64,000 nt of DNA from Phycisphaeraceae bacterium (GCA_007693965.1 RECQ01000026.1:1-64000); one strand, 5' to 3'; positions 26,304 to 35,040 are shown, counted from the stretch's first letter. The notes: generated from the letters alone by a model not told the origin. Numbers and translations: made by a program.

Positions 26304-27482
26304 TCAATTTGTTGAAGGATGTGTGTGAGCTATCCAATGGTTGTCGGTAAAGGCCGAAGCATGGTTGCCTACAACAGAGACCGCTGCGTTCGTCTCCCGA
26401 CGAAGGATGCGAACATTATGCAGGAACAACTCGTCAATCGCCTCGCCCGGGCTCGTAGGCGCAGAGCGCCAAGTGAGTTGGCCACCAGCACGGGTTGCAC
26501 TTTTTCGCATCTTTGATTTCATCAGTGCTGACGTGTCCAGTGTGATCACACGATCGAAGGCAGTTGCAAAGTTTCGTAGGTGCGCTGATCCACCGCGAAG
26601 GAGTAGCGTTAATGGTCTATCGACTGCCTGCGCAAGTGCAATGAGTTGCTCGGCGTGCCAAGCTCGGCGCGTAGCCGACTTGCCTACAGTGCCCATCTCG
26701 TAGGACACCGCGTAAATTCCAGATGAGGAGCGCAAGTAATCGACCCATCGACGGAAGTCGTGGGGCGTGCGTCCGTTTATGTGAAGTGCTACAGGCAGGC
26801 CCACTGAAGCAAATTCATTAAAACATGCAGCTATGCGAGCCATACTGACCAGATTGTCGTGACGCACAGTATTTGCATGCATCGAGAAATTCGGTGTCGC
26901 GATGAGCGTTGGGCGCAATCTGTGAAGTGACTCGGCGGTTTTCTTGGGCCGCAGCACCTCCCAGAATCTCTCGACAAGGCGATCCTCGCCTGTGGCAGCA
27001 ATGATAACGTGGGCGGTGGGATTGATCTTGAATTTCTTGAGCAATTGCTCACGGCTGGAGTAGCGTGATAGTCCAGTACGGTAATCAATGATCGAGTAGA
27101 GCGAGATCGCAACTGTTGGAATCGACAGTGGGCCAACGAGATTGCCGACGTCGAGGATGCAGGGTACGTAATCCTGCGATGTAATCATGGGTGAAACCCG
27201 ACGGCGGTATGGCGTCAACTCAAGACCATTAGCTTCATTAACCAAAGTGCTGTATCGCCGTTGATTGGGACAGGCGTAGCGATTGCAGAGCTCAGGAGTG
27301 CCGCAGCAAAGGTCCAGGCAGTTGTAGATCGGTGCTCTAATACTGAGACCGCCACACAACGCTAACTCAGGGCACATCGAGCATCCGATACTAATTTCTT
27401 GGCCATGTTGGTGCCATAGTTCTGGGTCGGCAACCTTGCCGCGAACTGTAAGAGCAGTGCGTTTGGCTGAATTTGTCATCAT
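26304..27482 (-). CDS. Cys-rich DUF4417-like protein
   Basis: A 392-residue protein, last in the four-gene operon. The N-terminal ~90 residues carry two cysteine groups: CSMCPELALCGG (about 34-45) and YNCLDLCCGTPELCNRYACP (about 53-72), at least eight cysteines suited to an Fe-S or zinc site. The central part (about 190-310) reads like a TIM-barrel of the DUF4417 kind: LIATPNFSMHAN, VGLPVALHINGRTPHDFRRW, IYAVSYEMGTVG, PLTLLLRGG. No catalytic role is known. It starts inside the stop of the upstream gene (TGATG). GC content is lower than in the flanks. The DUF4417 assignment is by pattern only. Confidence 0.65.
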   Translation of the reverse strand: MMTNSAKRTALTVRGKVADPELWHQHGQEISIGCSMCPELALCGGLSIRAPIYNCLDLCCGTPELCNRYACPNQRRYSTLVNEANGLELTPYRRRVSPMITSQDYVPCILDVGNLVGPLSIPTVAISLYSIIDYRTGLSRYSSREQLLKKFKINPTAHVIIAATGEDRLVERFWEVLRPKKTAESLHRLRPTLIATPNFSMHANTVRHDNLVSMARIAACFNEFASVGLPVALHINGRTPHDFRRWVDYLRSSSGIYAVSYEMGTVGKSATRRAWHAEQLIALAQAVDRPLTLLLRGGSAHLRNFATAFDRVITLDTSALMKSKMRKSATRAGGQLTWRSAPTSPGEAIDELFLHNVRILRRETNAAVSVVGNHASAFTDNHWIAHTHPSTN

Positions 27483-27826
27483 CACTCCAGCATTATCTCG
27501 GCCTTCTTGGTAAGCGTATACAGCTTCACGACACGGCCTAGCGCGCTTGGGCACGGCCCGCGCATCTTGTCACGAACGCTCATCGGCGGGTTCTCGATCT
27601 TTCCTACGATGGACACGCCTCGAATAACGTTCAAACAATCGCCATCCATTGCAACCCTATACTCCTCATCCGGTGAGAATGCGTGTCCGTTGGTCGGCAT
27701 CGCCACCACAGCAACTGAGAGCCGGGGAGAGGCGCTGAATAAACTTGGTCCGTCAAACTCAAAAAGGCACCTCCTCTGCTTCCGTGTAAACGAATCAGTG
27801 GCTTTTGCGATCATTTCAGTGCCCAT
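27482..27826 (-). CDS. Small protein of accessory operon (114 aa)
   Basis: A 114-residue, probably beta-rich protein with blocks KQRRCLFEFDGPSLFSASPRL and a C-terminal VVKLYTLTKKAEIMLE. The start at 27826 is decided by GGAGGG 8 bases upstream and lies inside the end of the regulator gene (11-base overlap). Its stop overlaps the next start by TGATG. It could be a binding partner or a switch component, as small proteins between a kinase-like ATPase and an effector often are; this is inference from gene order. No family is recognised. Confidence 0.65.
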   Translation of the reverse strand: MGTEMIAKATDSFTRKQRRCLFEFDGPSLFSASPRLSVAVVAMPTNGHAFSPDEEYRVAMDGDCLNVIRGVSIVGKIENPPMSVRDKMRGPCPSALGRVVKLYTLTKKAEIMLE

Positions 27827-28388
27827 ATCTAAGACCCTCCAGCACGAGCCGGTAGACCCGTGTGCGACCACGGCGTTCGGACTTCAGCATCCCTTTCGAC
27901 TCAAGTGCCGCAAGGCGGTTGCTTGCGGCGGATGGCCCTACATGGGAGATCGCCCTCGTTACGTTAGAGGCATCGAACTCCCGTTCCCCACTGATGGCGA
28001 AGAGCGTCTCACTTAGAGCGGGATCGAGGCGTCCCATTATGACTGGGCTGTGAATATCACCGCCGGATAGATCAGCAGCGAGCATGACGTTGCCAGTTGC
28101 CTCCAGAGCTACCCTGACCTCTTCTCGCACAAGTTCCGTCAAGTTAGCAGCGAGCAGCACAATTCCCGGTCGCATTGCGGCTGTGTACCTGAGGAGTGCC
28201 ACTAGCGCCTCTCGAAGCCAACTGACCGTTGCCAGTCGAATTCCGTCAAAGTCGACAACGCAGAGGCCTGGCTCTAGGCGGTCAATTTTGAATCGAGCAG
28301 CCTGTAGCCATTCAGCTCCGGCAGCGGCGCCGGCCAACTCGGTCGAGCCTGCGAGTTCCACTACCGAGATTGTTGAGCAGATGTTCAT
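27816..28388 (-). CDS. STAS-like (DUF4325-type) and winged-helix regulator
   Basis: A 190-residue two-domain protein. About residues 1-110 look like a STAS-like domain: CVVDFDGIRLATVSWLREAL (about 43-62) and a later PGIVLLAANLTELVREEV. The C-terminal part (about 120-185) is a winged helix: LFAISGEREFDASNVTRAIS, then SAASNRLAALESKGMLKS and RRGRTRVYRLV. Together they suggest a regulator switched by the GHKL ATPase encoded just before it, as STAS proteins are by anti-sigma kinases. The start at 28388 is the first ATG after the ATPase stop. Both domain calls are pattern-based. Confidence 0.7.
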   Translation of the reverse strand: MNICSTISVVELAGSTELAGAAAGAEWLQAARFKIDRLEPGLCVVDFDGIRLATVSWLREALVALLRYTAAMRPGIVLLAANLTELVREEVRVALEATGNVMLAADLSGGDIHSPVIMGRLDPALSETLFAISGEREFDASNVTRAISHVGPSAASNRLAALESKGMLKSERRGRTRVYRLVLEGLRYGH

Positions 28389-28425
28389 CTGAAGATGTGA
28401 ATAATACCCGGTCCAAGCTAGGCTG

Positions 28426-29232
28426 TCAACCCAGGCCAATGGATCTGGTAGAAATCTCCACCGCCACCACAACCCCTTGGTGGGTGGGGCGTTGGGAGCA
28501 CCTGCCTTGGTCAGGGGTTGGCCCCGCACCGGCGACATGGAGGACGGCCTCGCCTGAACGAAGGCGGACTGAGCCACTTGCCGCCTTGAGCGGCAGGAAG
28601 ACCGCGCGGTATCCATAGCCGAAGCCGATTCCTCGACCATGCCGTGAAACCCCCGGGGTGACGGCAAGCGGTAAAGCCTCCAAGTCATCGCGGAGCGATC
28701 GAAATTCTGAGGCCATGCGCAGGCTAGCCAACATCCCAATTCCAGCGTCTGCGACCGTGTATTCGAAACGGTCGGCGGTCCTTGAGAAAGCAGCTATTCC
28801 AGAATGTGGCGCCCGGCTGTGCAGAATGATGTTGTCGGCCAATTCCATAATTGCGCCGGCGAGACCGGCAGCTACGGAGTCCGCAAAGCCTCCCGCACGC
28901 GCGCTCACTTCAGCGCGCTTCAGGAATGCCGTCCACGAGGCATTTCTTCCGAGTTCTTGAGGGATAGTAATCGCATCTGCGCCAACTGGCTGCAGACTCA
29001 AGTTTGAGTAGGCGAAGGTGCCGTCCAAGAGTCGAGTAATCTGCTCTACGATTGGTGAGTCAGTATGCTCGAACAGAGCAGGAAGTTCTGGACGGTTGTT
29101 GCGCCGAAAGTACTCGTATTCGACGATAGCTCCAACCTTATCGCCAAAGGTGTTCGCAAGCATTACTCCAAGGTCTTTCACGGCAGACGAAGGAGCGATG
29201 GCTAGTTCATCGAGAAGTTGAACGGGCGTCAC
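28426..29232 (-). CDS. GHKL (HSP90-like) ATPase, anti-sigma-kinase type
   Basis: A 268-residue protein with a C-terminal GHKL ATP-binding domain: N box ELADNIILHS (near residue 130), G1 box VADAGIGM, and G2 region HGRGIGFGYGYRAVF. The N-terminal ~110 residues form an unknown domain, and no sensor, transmembrane or phosphorylated-histidine dimer motif is seen. This resembles anti-sigma-type serine kinases and ATPases rather than two-component kinases. The start is GTG 29232, because a good promoter (29241-29269) lies just upstream; a TTG at 29307 would include that promoter. It is first in the operon with the STAS-like regulator. Confidence 0.75.
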   Translation of the reverse strand: MTPVQLLDELAIAPSSAVKDLGVMLANTFGDKVGAIVEYEYFRRNNRPELPALFEHTDSPIVEQITRLLDGTFAYSNLSLQPVGADAITIPQELGRNASWTAFLKRAEVSARAGGFADSVAAGLAGAIMELADNIILHSRAPHSGIAAFSRTADRFEYTVADAGIGMLASLRMASEFRSLRDDLEALPLAVTPGVSRHGRGIGFGYGYRAVFLPLKAASGSVRLRSGEAVLHVAGAGPTPDQGRCSQRPTHQGVVVAVEISTRSIGLG

Positions 29233-29240
29233 GTACCGAT

Positions 29241-29269
29241 ATTCTAAACCCCTACTCTCGCCCTGCCAA
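29241..29269 (-). promoter_or_regulatory. Promoter of the GHKL-STAS accessory operon
   Basis: On the minus strand, -35 TTGGCA (29269-29264), a 17-base spacer and -10 TAGAAT (29246-29241). The -10 ends 8 bases before GTG 29232, so the transcript starts at or within a few bases of the start codon. Confidence 0.65.
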
Positions 29270-29312
29270 CGGAGGTCGTCCTGACGTGATTGGCGGTGTG
29301 GGCGCAATGAAA

Positions 29313-29340
29313 ACGGGCGGCGTCTTTCGACGCCGCCCGT
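29313..29340 (-). terminator. Terminator of the dockerin gene
   Basis: ACGGGCGGCGTC and GACGCCGCCCGT arms with a short loop; read on the minus strand it is followed by TTTTC. It lies 61 bases after the stop of the dockerin protein and just before the accessory-operon promoter, so it insulates the two. Confidence 0.85.
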
Positions 29341-29400
29341 GTGAATGTTCAGGGCAGGTTTTGTCGGTTCTGGTTCTGTAGATTCAGGGTCTGTCGGTGG

Positions 29401-30990
29401 TCAGTTGCACGGGCCCCAGCTGCCGAGGAGTTCGGCGAGGTCGGAGGCGCCGTAGGTTGTGCCCCACTGGCCGAGCAGGACGCCGAGATCGGCGGAGCCG
29501 ACCTGGCCATCGCCGCTGAGGTCCCAGGGGCAGTCGATTGCGGAGGGTGCGATGGAGCCGGCGTTGATGGAGCCGGGTGCGCCGGGCTTGAAGAGGCCGA
29601 GGGTGACGTTGGCGCTCTCGGGGGCGGTGTCGGCTTCGAACCAGAAGTTGTACATCGTGCCCCAGCGGAGGGCGTTGGTGTTGGGGTTCTGGGCGTAGGT
29701 CTCGGGGCTGGACCAGGTGACGGCGCCGGAGCCGACGCTGGAGGTCCAGAAGGTGTTGTCGTAGATTTCACCGGAGTGGTACGGGGGCGAGTGGAAGCCC
29801 ACGTTCGTGACGGTGACGCTGTCGGGGACGGGGACGGAGAAGGAGCCGCCGCTGCGATCGGAGTTGAGGTTGAAGACGGCGTACTCGTAGCGCCAGGAGC
29901 CGTCGCCGTTGTCGATGACCTTGGAGGCGAAGACGAAGCGGCCCTCGTCGGGGACGTCGACGTTGCGGATGTCGATGTCGCGGTCGAGCGCGTTGAGGCC
30001 CTCGCCGTGATCGGCCCAGGCCCAGATGGCGCCGCGGCCGGCGGACATTTCAGGCGCGAGGGCCATGTTGTTGGATGCGTTGAAGGTGACGCGCTTGTAG
30101 GTGGCGTTGTTTGCAGTGTTGCCTGCGAGCGAGCTGTCGGTGCAGACGTAGACGCCTTCCACGAAGTAGAGAGCGCCGGGGTAGGTGGATGTGTCGAGGT
30201 CAGCAGCGTCGATCTGCAGGCGCCGGAATGTGGAGTCGCCAGAGCCGCTGGGAAGTGGCTGGAACTCGCCGGTGAACGCGTTGATGACGCTGCGCGGGCC
30301 GAGGCGGGCCTGGTTGCCGTTCCAGGTTGCGGAGTAGATGTCGAGGCAGCCGGCACGAAGTCCGAAGCCGGTTCCGGAGCACGCCAGGCCGCAACCGTTC
30401 TGATTGAAGACGCAGCACGCGGTCTTGGCGAAGGACATGCCGACCTGCATGAGGCGGCCATCGTGGAGGCGATAGGCGTTCATGCCGAAGGCGGGCGTGC
30501 CGTTGTTGTCCCAGGCGAGCGGCTGGTCTCCGATATTGCAGGTGTGGCTGCCGAGCGCGTAGGCGTGCACACTGCCGACGGGGCTGTAGTTCGAGACGGA
30601 GAGAATGTTGCTGAGGACGACATCGGCGCCGCCGGAGCCGCGCGGCGAGGCGGCGACGATCTCATCAAGGCTGGCGTCGGCCGAGCCTGCGACGGCGCGG
30701 ACGAACTCTTCGTGGCGCGAGGGATCCAGCTTCGAGGCGAGGTCGAGCCACTGGGCGGCTTCCTCGTAGCGGTTGTTGTCGGCCAGGACTGTGGCGAGGC
30801 GGATGGCGGTGAGGCTGTCACGGGGATTGTCGACAAGGACGGCCTGTAGCTCCGTGATTCGCGGGTCCTCCTTGGGCGCGGGGGCGCTGGCGCCGGTGGT
30901 GGCGACGCCGTTGAACGAGGCGGCGATGATTCCGCACCCGGCCGCGGCGATCAGGCCGAGGGTGACGACACGTTTCATTTTCGGATGCAT
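29401..30990 (-). CDS. Secreted protein with TPR-like region and dockerin-like end
   Basis: A 529-residue exported protein. An N-terminal signal or anchor (VVTLGLIAAAGCGIIAASFNG, about 8-28) is followed by a TPR-like helical pair (about 44-92: LTAIRLATVLADNNRYEEAAQWLDLASKLDP), a large beta-rich domain, and a C-terminal paired calcium-loop repeat (DLSGDGQVGSADLGVLLGQWG, then a shorter ASDLAELLGSWGPC). Such dockerin-like ends are widespread in planctomycete secreted proteins and are not evidence for a cellulosome. AGGAGA lies 12 bases before the ATG. The substrate or role is unknown. The candidate structured RNA upstream could be its long leader. Confidence 0.75.
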   Translation of the reverse strand: MHPKMKRVVTLGLIAAAGCGIIAASFNGVATTGASAPAPKEDPRITELQAVLVDNPRDSLTAIRLATVLADNNRYEEAAQWLDLASKLDPSRHEEFVRAVAGSADASLDEIVAASPRGSGGADVVLSNILSVSNYSPVGSVHAYALGSHTCNIGDQPLAWDNNGTPAFGMNAYRLHDGRLMQVGMSFAKTACCVFNQNGCGLACSGTGFGLRAGCLDIYSATWNGNQARLGPRSVINAFTGEFQPLPSGSGDSTFRRLQIDAADLDTSTYPGALYFVEGVYVCTDSSLAGNTANNATYKRVTFNASNNMALAPEMSAGRGAIWAWADHGEGLNALDRDIDIRNVDVPDEGRFVFASKVIDNGDGSWRYEYAVFNLNSDRSGGSFSVPVPDSVTVTNVGFHSPPYHSGEIYDNTFWTSSVGSGAVTWSSPETYAQNPNTNALRWGTMYNFWFEADTAPESANVTLGLFKPGAPGSINAGSIAPSAIDCPWDLSGDGQVGSADLGVLLGQWGTTYGASDLAELLGSWGPCN

Positions 30991-31597
30991 ACTTTTGCTC
31001 TTCTCCTGGCGCGTGCGGATGTGGTCGGTCGGACGCGGACCGGCTTCTTCTTGACAGTTGACAGCCTACACGACAATTCGGCCCTCAGGGGCAGAAAAAT
31101 CACGATTCAACTTTACATAAGATGCATTATCGGCGGTGGTTGGAGGCCGGCAGGGGGGCGATCCCGGCGCAGAGTGTGATGCCAGCGGCCTGGTTGCCGC
31201 TTCCCCGGAGGCATCACAATCTCTCTCTCCCCGGCTCCTGCTCCTCCGGCGGCCAGCCCCTCTCCTCCTCCGAATCTCTCTCTTCCAGCAGGCTCTCTCC
31301 TGCCGGCATCTCTGACCCTTGCGGTCAGTCTCCGTGGGCTGGCGACCACAGTTCCGGGGATGGCTCCAGTATCCAACTGAGGCGGGTGGGTGTCAACAGG
31401 ATGCGCAGGAGCTGCGCGGGGTGTTTCGGGGTATTGGCCCCGGATCCAGATGCGGGGCTGGCGGGGGGCAGGCGAAGTCGGTCGATGCGGGCTGCGAGGG
31501 TGTGTGGCCGGCGCCGTCCCGCAGCGTCGTCGTCGCTATATTCCCCTCCTCGCTGCGGTCAGCTCTGCGAGTGAGCTTTACATAACACGGACCCCAC
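30991..31597. other. 607-base intergenic region before ffh
   Basis: No credible protein gene on either strand. It holds a consensus minus-strand promoter and hairpin-rich sequence (see 31176-31396), a CCCTCAGGGG palindrome near 31081, and two copies of CTTTACATAA (near 31111 and 31575). The second copy lies about 20 bases before the ffh start codon. The SRP RNA was looked for and not found. Confidence 0.6.
31176..31396 (-). ncRNA. Candidate structured RNA or long leader
   Basis: On the minus strand a strong promoter (-35 TTGACA 31396-31391, 17-base spacer, -10 GATACT 31373-31368) precedes several hairpins: CTGACC/GGGTCAG, GCAGG/CCTGC, and a two-tier stem GTGATGCC/GGCATCAC enclosing AGCGGC/GCCGCT (31217-31176). 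AGAGAGAGATT occurs twice. It does not match any RNA class I can recall with certainty. It could be a free small RNA or the 5' leader of the dockerin gene that starts at 30990. Confidence 0.4.
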
Positions 31598-33112
31598 ATG
31601 TTTGAGAGACTTTCCGACGGCTTTTCCAGCGCCATGCGCCGGCTCTCCGGGCGCGGCGCCATCACCGAATCCAATATCCGAGAGGCCGTCGAGGAGGTGC
31701 GCACCGCGCTGCTTGAGGCGGACGTCAACTACGAGGTGGTGCAGAAATTCTGCGATGAGGTGGTTCAGGACGCCCTGGGGCGCGAGGTGAGCAAGAGTCT
31801 CAAGCCGGGGCAGGAGTTCATCGGGATTGTTCAGAAGCGCCTGGTGGCGCTGATGGATCCGGACCGGCCCGTCACCGAGGATGGCGCCCCCCCCGCTCCC
31901 GGTCGTGGTGTGGCGCGGGTCAGTCCGGGCCCGACCGTCGTCATGATGTGCGGGCTGCAGGGCAGCGGGAAGACGACGACGTGCGGCAAGCTGGCAGCGC
32001 ACCTGAAGAAGCGCGGGCGGTCGGTGATGTTGGTGGCGGCGGACCTGCAGCGGCCGGCGGCGGTTGAGCAGCTCCGCACGGTGGCCGAGCAGGTGCAGAG
32101 CGAGATGCCGGGCGGGGCGCGCGTCGAGTTTTATGGGGAGATCGACAAGGTTGCGGAGTATGGCAAGGCCGTGGGCGTGGCGGTGCAGGTGTGCCAGCGG
32201 GCTGTGAAGAAGGCGCGCGAGGAAGGGATCGACACGGTGATCCTGGACACGGCGGGCCGGCTGCACGTGAACGACGAGCTGATGGGCGAACTGCAGAAGG
32301 TGAACGCGTCGACGCAGCCGCACGAGATCTTTCTGGTTGTGGACGCGATGACGGGGCAGGATGCGGTGGCGTCGGCGCGGGCGTTTCACGAGCGGCTGAA
32401 GGTGGACGGGGTGATCCTGACGAAGTTCGACAGCGACACGCGCGGCGGGGCGGCGCTGAGCGTGCGTCAGGTCACCGGCGCGCCGATACGCTTCATCGGC
32501 GTGGGTGAGAAGCTGGATGCGCTGGAGGAGTTTCACGCGGAGCGCATCGCGGGGCGCATCCTCGGGATGGGCGATGTCGTCTCGCTGGTCGAGAAGGCGC
32601 AGGAGCAGGTCAGCGAGGAGGAGGCGCTGGAGCTGCAGGAGAAGATGGCGCGGGGCGAGATGACGATGGACGATTTCCTGAAGCAGCTTCGCTCACTCCG
32701 CAAGATGGGGCCGATGAAGCAGCTTCTCGGTCTGCTGCCGGGGGTGGGGTCTGCTTTGAAGGATGTGAATATTGATGACAAGCAGTTCAACCGTCTCGAG
32801 GGCATGATCAACTCGATGACGCCGGCGGAGCGGCGCGATGCGAGCAAGCTGAACCACAGCCGCCGCAAGCGCATCGCCGGCGGCAGCGCCGCCCGCCCCG
32901 AAGAAGTCGGCCGCCTGGTGAAGCAGTTCGAGACGGTTTCGAAGCTGTCGAAGCAGATGGCGGGGATGGGCGCGATGGGGAAGATGAAGGCGGCGCGGCA
33001 GTTGCAGGCCGCGGGCACGGATGGAGGCGGGATGGCGGGGTTCAAGGCGAAGGGCGGGACGAAGTCGCGGAGTCCGAAGGCCGGGTACAAGCAGAAGAAG
33101 CGGCGGAAGTAG
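31598..33112 (+). CDS. ffh: Signal recognition particle protein Ffh
   Basis: SRP54 homologue, the GTPase that binds signal peptides and SRP RNA. The N domain (about 1-90) is followed by the G domain with GLQGSGKTTTCGKL (about 118-131), AADLQRPAAVEQL, DTAGRLH and TKFDSDTRGG, and then the Met-rich M domain (about 330-470) with SMTPAERRD and RRKRIAGGS, the SRP RNA-binding helix region. A Gly/Lys-rich tail (GGTKSRSPKAGYKQKKRRK) ends the 504-residue protein. No Shine-Dalgarno sequence is evident before the ATG. The SRP RNA gene is not in this window. Confidence 0.96.
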   Translation: MFERLSDGFSSAMRRLSGRGAITESNIREAVEEVRTALLEADVNYEVVQKFCDEVVQDALGREVSKSLKPGQEFIGIVQKRLVALMDPDRPVTEDGAPPAPGRGVARVSPGPTVVMMCGLQGSGKTTTCGKLAAHLKKRGRSVMLVAADLQRPAAVEQLRTVAEQVQSEMPGGARVEFYGEIDKVAEYGKAVGVAVQVCQRAVKKAREEGIDTVILDTAGRLHVNDELMGELQKVNASTQPHEIFLVVDAMTGQDAVASARAFHERLKVDGVILTKFDSDTRGGAALSVRQVTGAPIRFIGVGEKLDALEEFHAERIAGRILGMGDVVSLVEKAQEQVSEEEALELQEKMARGEMTMDDFLKQLRSLRKMGPMKQLLGLLPGVGSALKDVNIDDKQFNRLEGMINSMTPAERRDASKLNHSRRKRIAGGSAARPEEVGRLVKQFETVSKLSKQMAGMGAMGKMKAARQLQAAGTDGGGMAGFKAKGGTKSRSPKAGYKQKKRRK

Positions 33113-33196
33113 TCTGCGTGAGTCTGCGTGCGAAAAGCAGAATTGGAATATGGAATGGCGTTTTGCGCGCCAGGCGGCAGGCGCCGCAGTCCCTGT

Positions 33197-34663
33197 TCAG
33201 GAATCCCCCTCTGACTCTGACTCTGACTCAATCGGCAGCGGATCCTTCTCCACTCCTTGCGTCCACCGCTTGAATTTCGGCCAGACAACATCGGTCAGAA
33301 GGATTTTGATGCAGGCAGCCACGGGGATGGCGATCAGCAGGCCGTACATGCCCGCCAGCGCGCCGCCCGCGATGGAGGCGAAGAGGATGGTGGGGATGTC
33401 CATGCCGGTGCCCTTGCCCTGGATGACGGGCGTGAGGAAATATTCATCCATCGCCTGTCCGATGAGGTACGCGCCGATGGGCGCCAGGACGATCCACCAC
33501 CACGTTGCCTGCCAGGACACCCCGCTGGGCTCGAGCCACATGAGGAGCATGGTGAGGGGCACGCCGACCATCGAAATGTACGGGATGAGGCACAGCAGGC
33601 CGACGATGATCCCGACCAGGATGGGCGCCGGCACACCGATGAGCCAGTAAGCGAGCGTGAAGTACACGATCTGGATGATGGCGATGGTGATGCGTCCGCG
33701 GACGAAGGCGGCGACAGCCCGGTCCATCTTTTTCGCCAGTTCGATGGCCTTGCCGCGTTTGCGCTCCGGGATGAGGTCTTCCCAGAATTCGAGGACTTTC
33801 CCGTAGCTTTTGCACATGAAGAAGAAGAAGAAGGCGGTGAGGAAGCCGCCGAAGAGCAGTATGCCGAAATCTCGCGCCCCGCGGAAGATGACTCCCGCCG
33901 CGATCGTGCCGGTTTCGTAGGCGCGCCGGCCGATGGTCGCGCGATTGTCCTCGACCCACGCCGCCGCCTGTTCAAAGAGCTGTGATATGAAATCTGCGGG
34001 TCGATCGTCGTATTCGTATTGGGCGTATTCGTTGAATTCGTCTGTGTCTTCGAAAGAGTCTGCCTCTTCGCGGTCGTCCGTCTCTTCGGGTGAGTCTGTG
34101 TTTTCGGGAGCGTCAGGGCTTTCGCCGTCTTCTGCGCTCTCATCGTTTTCCGAATCGGGTTCGGATTGTTCGTCCGCCTCGGGCGCCTCCTCCTCGGCGC
34201 GCCTTCGGGACTCGACGAGCTGGTCGCGCACGAAGCGCCAGGATTCTCCGGGCAGGGCGTCGCGGCGCTCCTCGTCGTCCGGGTGCATCACGGAGCGGTT
34301 GAGCTGGATGACGTTGTTGGCGAAGCGGTTGGCGTAGGCCCCGCCCTGGAAGGCGGCGTAGCCGAGACCGATGACGGCCGGGATGACGATGAAGACCGCG
34401 ACGGCGAGGATGATGGTGATCGCCGCCCCGGCGCGGTTGAAAAAGCGGGTGGACACCATGCGCCGGACAATCGGCTCGAAGAGGTAGGCCAGGGCCATTG
34501 CGAGCAGCAGCGGCGCGGTGACGATGCGGAGCAGGTAGCCGAGGTAGATCAGCCCGACGATGATCGCAATGACAAGCAGGTCGCGCACCGGCTGGATGTG
34601 CCAGATGTGACGATTGGTCCAGTCGGAGCTGCGGTTGGAGCGATCGCGATTGGATTCCGCCAT
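33197..34663 (-). CDS. AI-2E family transporter with acidic insertion
   Basis: A 488-residue polytopic membrane protein of the AI-2E (UPF0118/PerM) family. About seven to eight helices are seen: the first pair at about 26-62, others from about 255 on, with the family segment YISMVGVPLTMLL and the C-terminal DIPTILFASIAGGALAGMYGLLIAIP. Between helix 3 and the next conserved region an acidic low-complexity stretch of about 65 residues (about 155-222, rich in Glu, Asp, Ser) replaces the usual loop. Members export varied solutes or ions; some are Na+/H+ antiporters. The start is ATG 34663 (MAESNRD). Confidence 0.88.
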   Translation of the reverse strand: MAESNRDRSNRSSDWTNRHIWHIQPVRDLLVIAIIVGLIYLGYLLRIVTAPLLLAMALAYLFEPIVRRMVSTRFFNRAGAAITIILAVAVFIVIPAVIGLGYAAFQGGAYANRFANNVIQLNRSVMHPDDEERRDALPGESWRFVRDQLVESRRRAEEEAPEADEQSEPDSENDESAEDGESPDAPENTDSPEETDDREEADSFEDTDEFNEYAQYEYDDRPADFISQLFEQAAAWVEDNRATIGRRAYETGTIAAGVIFRGARDFGILLFGGFLTAFFFFFMCKSYGKVLEFWEDLIPERKRGKAIELAKKMDRAVAAFVRGRITIAIIQIVYFTLAYWLIGVPAPILVGIIVGLLCLIPYISMVGVPLTMLLMWLEPSGVSWQATWWWIVLAPIGAYLIGQAMDEYFLTPVIQGKGTGMDIPTILFASIAGGALAGMYGLLIAIPVAACIKILLTDVVWPKFKRWTQGVEKDPLPIESESESEGDS

Positions 34664-34884
34664 GCGCGACAGGGTATCGAGGCGCCGCGGAGGTTGCATG
34701 TCCGTTCTGACGGACATGGGGACCGGTGGATGCGGGGGTCGGGAGGCCCTTGCGCCGGTGTGAGTGGGCGCGGGGTTGGGGGCGTCGCCGGGGCGGCGTC
34801 AATTGCGACATTGACTGTGTGTGGTTGCTGGGGTTCGAGGGATGGGAGTGGTGTGGTTGGGGGAGGTTGGTTTTGGGGAGTCGG

Positions 34885-34986
34885 GTTTGAAATTTGAGAT
34901 TTGAAATTTGAGATTTGAAATTTGAGATTTGAAATTTGGGATTTGAGATTTCAGATTTGAAATTTGGGACATGGGATTTCAAATCT
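34885..34986 (+). repeat. AT-rich 7-base periodic repeat, second locus
   Basis: Repeated GAAATTT, GAGATTT and GGGATTT heptamers over about 100 bases. It is the reverse complement in type of the tract at 9748-9860. Confidence 0.85.
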
Positions 34987-35040
34987 GTGGTTCAGGGCCG
35001 AGGACTTTTCATCGGGTATCGCAGGCCGACCAGGCTGGCG

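Noticed and set aside
29341-30849. Plus-strand frame opposite the dockerin gene
   Set aside because: Low-complexity Gly/Val/Asp translation; the minus strand carries a signal peptide and dockerin repeats.
31000-31597. SRP RNA gene next to ffh
   Set aside because: The conserved GGNCAGG...GGAAGG-AGCA core of SRP RNA is not found on either strand.
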